Below are positions 59,157-64,000 of a DNA stretch of 64,000 nt, one piece after another. The notes beneath the pieces are model-generated. The model searched no databases, was not told the origin of the DNA, and was given only the letters and a program-made list of their open reading frames with translations. The number at the start of each line of letters is the position of its first letter. Position 1 is the first letter of the stretch. The stretch spans positions 3,686,001 through 3,750,000 of the forward strand of contig WOAB01000103.1 of NCBI GenBank assembly GCA_027886185.1. The letters run 5' to 3'. A program made the translations under genes and the position numbers. Source of the DNA: Rheum nobile (taxonomy: Eukaryota > Streptophyta > Magnoliopsida > Caryophyllales > Polygonaceae).

Positions 59157-59250
59157 TTAGTCGGTGTAGAATATGCTCCGAGAGAGTATTTGTTTCATTG
59201 GTAAAAGTACTAATGTAATAGTCTCTCGGAGCATATTCTGCACCGACTTA
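59157..59250. ncRNA. Hairpin, miRNA-precursor-like, member 2
   Basis: 5' arm 59157-59185 and 3' arm 59222-59250 form a stem of about 29 pairs with one wobble (core TCGGAGCATATTCTGCACCG in the 3' arm), around a 36-base loop. The size and near-perfect pairing resemble young plant MIR precursors. A short inverted-repeat transposon is the alternative. Confidence 0.5.
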
Positions 59251-59320
59251 GGTAAACATGCCTCATTAAAGAACAAAAACAGTAATTTATTTCATTGTTG
59301 AAAATAGAGGGTGTATTATT

Positions 59321-59411
59321 AGTCGGTGTAGAATATGCTCAAAGAGAGTATTTGTTTCATTGGAAAAAGGACTAATGTAATAGTCTCTCTAAGCATATTC
59401 TACACCGACTT
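59321..59411. ncRNA. Hairpin, miRNA-precursor-like, member 3
   Basis: Tandem duplicate of the previous unit (repeat length about 150 bp, including AATTTATTTC and CATTGTTGAAAATAGAGGG). 5' arm 59321-59348 and 3' arm 59384-59411. Changes in the two arms are partly compensating, so pairing is kept. Confidence 0.5.
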
Positions 59412-59571
59412 AGGTAAACATGCCTCATTAAAGAACATAAACAGTAATTTATTTCCTACTTATGCATGATCTATTTCTCTGTCTCTCTCTTTTAATCTAC
59501 TGCCTTTTTCTGAAAACATTTTTGTTTTATTTTTTTCTCTTGATGAGGATGTCTGGAGGTTGAGCACAAAT

Positions 59572-59830
59572 ATGGAAGAAAGAAGTCCTGCCCAGTTCCA
59601 AAGTGATCAATGTAAGCACAATTTATGTCTTTCTGTATCTATCTCTTTCTATCTGTATCACTTTCTATGCAGATATGCAGTTTAATTTATGTCATGGATC
59701 ATTACTTTGTAGATAAACTGAGACAATTCTTTTCATATGAACAGATCTGCAGTTTGGTGAAGAGATATGGAAAGGGGATGATGTTCTGGCAACTCGTGGG
59801 ATTCAAAGATCTAAAAAAGAAAACCTAAAG
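59572..59830 (+). CDS. Two-exon start of an unrecognised plus-strand gene
   Basis: Exon 1 59572-59611 encodes MEERSPAQFQSDQ and ends one base into a codon at a GTAAGC donor. Exon 2 59745-59830 starts after ACAG and continues in frame LQFGEEIWKGDDVLATRGIQ then RSKKENLK, ending at GTACGG. Composition and splice borders look real. Further exons were not identified. It runs opposite to the Helitron genes. It could be a captured host gene start; no family is recognised. Confidence 0.35.
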
Positions 59831-60479
59831 GTACGGATACTATACTAACATTGATATGAACATGAAAAATACATATTCAATGTTGCACATAGTATAGTAG
59901 ATGAATTATTACCTTGTTACTGAGTGCTGGATATCTTGAATACAACTGAAACAAAGTATAAAAAAACCAAAATCAGTTCGGTTTGCAATGACATAACAAT
60001 TACTTAAATGAATGAGTTCTGCTTTAGTTCAGCATTACCTCTTGAATGTATATATTCTACTGTGGTTTAGGGTTTTACAATAACTGAGATGGTATATATT
60101 TATAGTCGACTATGTGAAAGAGATGCAGTATTGTATTTTTGGAATACAAAGATCTTATAATAAGTTTTGCTTTTTTATGGATATTTTATGATATGCCAAA
60201 TATCTGTCACTGGGAAACAGAAAACACATATTATTTTTCTCAAATTATAAGATATGGCGAATTTCTGTCCTTGGGAAATAGAAATCACATTTTTTTGTAT
60301 CTTTCATATATCATGAAATATAGTTTATGTGATTTCATTTAATATGATTCACGCAACCAATGCAGATATTTTAAATGATAAAATATTATGTAATGTCTGT
60401 TTATGAACATGTTCATAGGATTGGGTTGTAGAATTTGGGCATCAAGGCAGCAATTGCATAATTTATGTATTTGTGTATT
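59831..60479. other. AT-rich Helitron interior
   Basis: TATCTGTCACTGGGAAACAG and TTTCTGTCCTTGGGAAATAG form an imperfect 60-bp duplication near 60200-60290. No gene is recognised. Confidence 0.4.
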
Positions 60480-60912
60480 ATTGTCAGTTTTATTGTGCTG
60501 TGTGTCTGGTTCAGGTTTAGCCTTGCAGGTTCAATTTTGTGCAATGTGTAACTTTTTTGTGTTGGTCATTAGTTAATTTCAGTTTGTGCCCATTATTTGT
60601 ATTTATGTATTATTTGTGTTGTTCAATTTTGCAGGTTCAATTTTTGTGTTGGTCATTATTTGTGTTGGTCATTAGTCAGCAATTGTCAGTTTTCTGCAGG
60701 TGTATTAAGTTTTTGCATTTGTATTTGGTCATTAGTTAATTTCAGTTTGTGCCCATTTAATTGCACAGGTTCAGTTTTGTGCACTGTTTTATTTTTTTAT
60801 GTGTTGCAAGTTTTCTGCAGGTGTATTGAGTTTTTGCCTTTGTATTTGGTCATAGTTAATTTCAGTTTGTGGGCATTTAATTGCACAGGTTCAGTTTGTA
60901 CAATGTGTTATT
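60480..60912 (+). repeat. Minisatellite with GGTCATTAGTTAATTTCAG units
   Basis: Units containing TTGGTCATTAGTTAATTTCAGTTTGTG, GCACAGGTTCAGTTTTGTGC and TTTTCTGCAGGTGTATT occur three to five times in changing order. The open frames here are repeat translations. Confidence 0.7.
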
Positions 60913-61370
60913 TTTAGATATTTTTTTCTAGGCAGTTTTGTGATCATATTCTATTATTTCTCTTATGGTTTATCATAATTATATTATATTGTTTTGTATA
61001 AATCATATATTGAAAAAATCAGTTGTTTTATTGATTGCACCTTTTTCAACTATATTCGAAATCGAAATTGTATGCAATATTCATAAAAGAGATCGGTTTA
61101 TTCGAAAAAAAATGTAGATCTTAGTTTTTTTTTGGAAAGATGAAGATATAAAAAAAATCGTACAAAAAGCAAATCTCTGAACAATTAGGTCAGAAAATTA
61201 GGCCAGAATCGCTCAGAATCATAGCTTTTTACAAAAATAACACCAGTGAGCGTAATGGTGACACGTGTGCAAATTATCTCTGCTGTGACACGTGGCAGCG
61301 AAAAACACGGGTTAAATCTGGGGGCGCGTGCTGCTCAACCGCCATGTTGCTTTAGTTATTATATAGTAGA
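60913..61370 (-). promoter_or_regulatory. Helitron 5' terminal region
   Basis: Ends (minus strand) with TCTACTATATAATAAC. It contains GACACGTG twice (61259 and 61288) within a short repeat, a G-box-type word. Such subterminal sequence is needed for Rep recognition and may serve as promoter; no start site was seen. Confidence 0.5.
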
Positions 61371-61766
61371 TTAGTTTTAGTTTTTGTCTTGTTTTTTAGG
61401 GAGCTTATATCTTTGTCACTTTTTCTAACTCTCGAGAGTTGTTTGCCTCCATTTGAAAGATTGTAACTTTGGAGATTCTTCTACTGGATTCAAGACTAAG
61501 TTCCTCTTTCTCTTTAATCTTGTTTATGATTTTCATCGTTAATATGAATTCTTTGGTTCATCTTGCAATTATGTCTAGCTAATTTCCATATTTCTAGGGT
61601 TGGGGTGATCCCAACTATGCGTAGGTAGACTTGTTTGACATTTGCCTGAATGGAAGTCTGAAACTTTGTTGATTCATTCCTAGATGCTTAATGCCCATAT
61701 TAGCTTATGCGAATTGGATCCTATTAGGGTTTGCAACCGAGAGGTAAAAACCCAAGGGAATCCTAA
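61371..61766 (+). mobile_element. Right piece of the LTR split by the Helitron
   Basis: Continues the segment that stops at 39105. It contains GATTCATTCCTAGATGCTTA and similar phrases of gypsy-like LTR/leader regions. It is cut at 61766 by the next retrotransposon. Confidence 0.55.
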
Positions 61767-62952
61767 TGTACCTACTAAACAGAGTATAGCAAGCAAGTCA
61801 AGGTCGAACCCAAGGGAATCAGTTTATCAGTTCTTGTAATTCGCAAGTCACCAACTAGGAACTAGGGGGGGTTTGTAGTATTTCAAACCAAGTAAATAAA
61901 GCAAGAAAAGCAAAGCAAAGCAAATGATGTGAATATGATATGAGGAAGGTGCCACACCTGACAAAGATCCACACAACAAGAGATATGGTTGATCACTGAA
62001 TTCTATTATTCTCAAGTTCTTATCTTTCCTTTGGTTGTTCTTATCCCGATCATATGTAACTATTAGTTCTACCAGCCCTAATAGTACTTATTACTGAATC
62101 AAATCCGAAAACCTTCAAGACTCAACAAAGTAATAGCATTCAAACAAGGATTCAACAAGATACATGCAATAGAAACAACCCGTTACTATAAGCATGCAAT
62201 TAACTCTCTCTCACGATGAACACTCGCAACCCGCTTATATAAATCATGTTTGCTACTAGATATGCAACCCGAACCCGGAATTGACAAGTCCTAGCTATAT
62301 GGATAATATCAATAAACCTAGGTGATCAGTCTAGATAAATCAATAAGATTCAATAAACATTTAAGCGCAAGAGAATTAATACAATTAGATAGGAAATCGA
62401 ACAAGAGTAGAAAACTCACAACCAATCAATTGAAGGCTTCAAACGTCAAGTGCGACAATGGAAATTTAGTTCTCCATAAGGTTTTTAGAGAAAAAACTAT
62501 GAAAGATGGAACGAGGTTAACCTAACCAAGTCTAGGTTAAAACCTTTAAAAACTAGGAAAACAAATAGTTTAGAAATAAAGAAAAGGAAAATAAGATAAA
62601 ACAAGATCTCGGAATAAAAGATAAGGAAAGAAAGATCTCGGATATAAAATCCGAGAAAAAGCTTCAGCTCGGCACCACCGCGGGTGCGGTCATCCCACCG
62701 CGGGTGCGGTGAGTATGGGCGCGGGTGCAGTGAAGACACCAGAAACTCTTCTTCTTCAACTGCTTCTTCTTGCTTCTTTTGTGCAACTCTTCAACTCTTC
62801 ACTTCAATGTACTTCAAATCTCTGTAAATCTCATGATTTCTTCACTTCTCGTCTTCTCTTCCGGATTACAGAATTACAATCAAAACATCTCTAAACATCA
62901 TCTAAATCATGCTAATAACCACTAGATGCGCTATACAATATATCGCATATCA
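61767..62952 (-). repeat. 3' LTR (1186 bp)
   Basis: TG...CA bounded. It carries CACCGCGGGTGCGGTCATCC, a second CACCGCGGGTGCGGT and GGCGCGGGTGCAGT at 62679-62731. Open frames inside it are not supported. Confidence 0.75.
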
Positions 62953-64000
62953 AATTCCCCCATACTTAGACCTTTACTCGTCCCGAGTAAGCTAAAAACT
63001 GAACTCACTCCATCAATCATGCTCCAAGGCCTCAGGAAGTACAAGAAAATATGACACTAGTAGTTATAACACATCAACAATAAGCTCCAAGACAACCAAA
63101 ACAAGTGATGCAAAACTAATCTAATCCTAACTCCCATCTAATCACCTTATTTCTCCATGGTGGCCTACCCGAATCCTCCTTATAACTCCCCTTCTTATGT
63201 CGCCAACGCCAAAATGATGAAACCTAATAATCACTCAATTTTTTTCTTTCACTCATTTTGCCTAGACGCCTTTTCAGGTTTTCACCTAGCCACTCATTTC
63301 ATTTTTCTAGATGGTCTCACATATGCTCACATCACTCCAGTCTATTTTTGCCCCAACCTAGTGCTGGTCAGACTACCTACTTTTTTCCTAAGTCGCCCTT
63401 TTGGGTTTTCGACCTATCCTAGGATTTCTATTTTAGCCTTTTATTCAAATTTTTGGCTTTTTCTTTTATCCTCAACGACATAGCAAGTACATAATTCTCC
63501 CCCCATGCTTAAACATTGCATTGTCCTCAATGGAATGAAAGACAAAAGAATAGAAGCACAGGGAAGATAAAGAAAGTACTCACAAATGTCGCCGAGCTGC
63601 TTGGACACATCCGTTGTTGCTGGCGGTGTAACAATAAATGCTCAGGTCTCTGGTGTTGCGGCGGGTGTCTTCATCAACTCCATAATCTTCATCTACCGTG
63701 CAACCAAAAGGAAACCACTTTGGTGAATAGTGGTTTATCAAAGAATTTGGGGCTGCACGACCTTCAATGAACACAAAAAGAAATTGGGCCCAGATGTGTT
63801 CGTGGTGTGGGCCCTGGTGTTCCTCCTCTTCAACTGTCGACTATAGGGCCATCATCGTTGTCAAAAAAATGTGTGGGGCGAATGTCTCCTCCTTGACAAC
63901 ATGATGCGCACCTTCTCCATGGGGAACCCGGACAGCTGGCTCCGGTAGAACTCTTTTTTTTTTGCGTTTTCGATTTTTTTTTCTTATTTTAAACAACAGA
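62953..64000 (-). other. Internal 3' region of the same retrotransposon
   Basis: A second CCCCATGCTTAAACATTGCATTGTCCTC phrase at about 63501 (minus: GAGGACAATGCAATG...GGGG) resembles purine-rich 3' leader motifs of Athila/Tat-type elements. Pol is not present in the part seen. The short frames near 63157 and 63516 have no domain. Confidence 0.4.

Larger units (their letters stand above)
61767..64000 (-). mobile_element. Left end of another LTR retrotransposon (minus strand)
   Basis: The LTR at 61767-62952 starts TGTACCTACTAAACAGAG and ends CGCATATCA. A polypurine tract (minus AAGTATGGGGGAATT) adjoins at 62953. The element therefore enters the window with its 3' end, and its body lies to the right. 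The left flanking 5 bp are CCTAA; the partner duplication is outside the window. No gag or pol was seen in the 1 kb of internal sequence. Confidence 0.75.

Noticed and set aside
60539..60917. Cys-rich frames of 66 and 106 residues
   Set aside because: Translation of the GGTCATTAGTTAATTTCAG minisatellite.

Overview
This window is nuclear DNA of a flowering plant, most likely a eudicot. It is AT-rich. It carries short extensin-like genes with YYSPP repeats, TTTAGGG-type telomere-like arrays, Ty3/gypsy-type LTR retrotransposons, Mutator-like elements and a plant-type Helitron with an RPA gene. I cannot name the species. Only two ordinary host genes are evident: the 3' end of an extensin-like gene at 3-191 and a complete relative at 16229-16684. 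Almost everything else is mobile DNA, much of it nested.

Layout. 451-1018: MITE-like element. About 1785-3350: tandem-repeat-rich 3' end of a gypsy-type element and its LTR, facing a second, inverted LTR relic at 3579-3900. 4020-8085: Mutator-like element with a broken FAR1-type gene and an inverted pair of tRNA-like sequences. 9725-10705: inverted-repeat element with a telomere-like core. 11045-15830: large imperfect palindrome made of two Mutator-like halves. 16.1-16.7 kb: extensin-like gene with a TATA box. 18.0-19.6 kb: inverted-repeat element holding captured pieces of a C2-domain gene and an LRR receptor-kinase gene. 19590-27149: LTR retrotransposon with a TTAGG target duplication and gag only. 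27621-30680: compact gag-only retrotransposon (TR-GAG type) with a GGAAC target duplication. 31829-34314: solo LTR flanked by GAATT, whose right part and flank are tandemly duplicated up to about 37.6 kb.

39106-61370 is a single 22-kb Helitron, read on the minus strand, with recognisable termini. It sits inside another retrotransposon LTR (38688-39105 and 61371-61766). In its own 5'-to-3' direction it holds an RPA70-like gene, split by a 3.1-kb solo LTR, then an unrecognised gene with an acidic tail, then a Rep/helicase gene. Upstream of the Rep/helicase core lies an array of small in-phase exons in repeated copies. The element also contains plus-strand gene pieces, long (CT)n runs and a three-member family of miRNA-precursor-like hairpins. 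From 61767 to the right edge there is one end of a further minus-strand LTR retrotransposon.

The Helitron genes would cooperate in rolling-circle transposition (Rep HUH nuclease, PIF1-like helicase, RPA single-strand binding). Two nonsense codons in Rep/helicase, a dinucleotide frameshift in the unknown gene and the solo LTR in RPA indicate that this copy is no longer autonomous. All calls were made by eye; no alignments or database searches were run.
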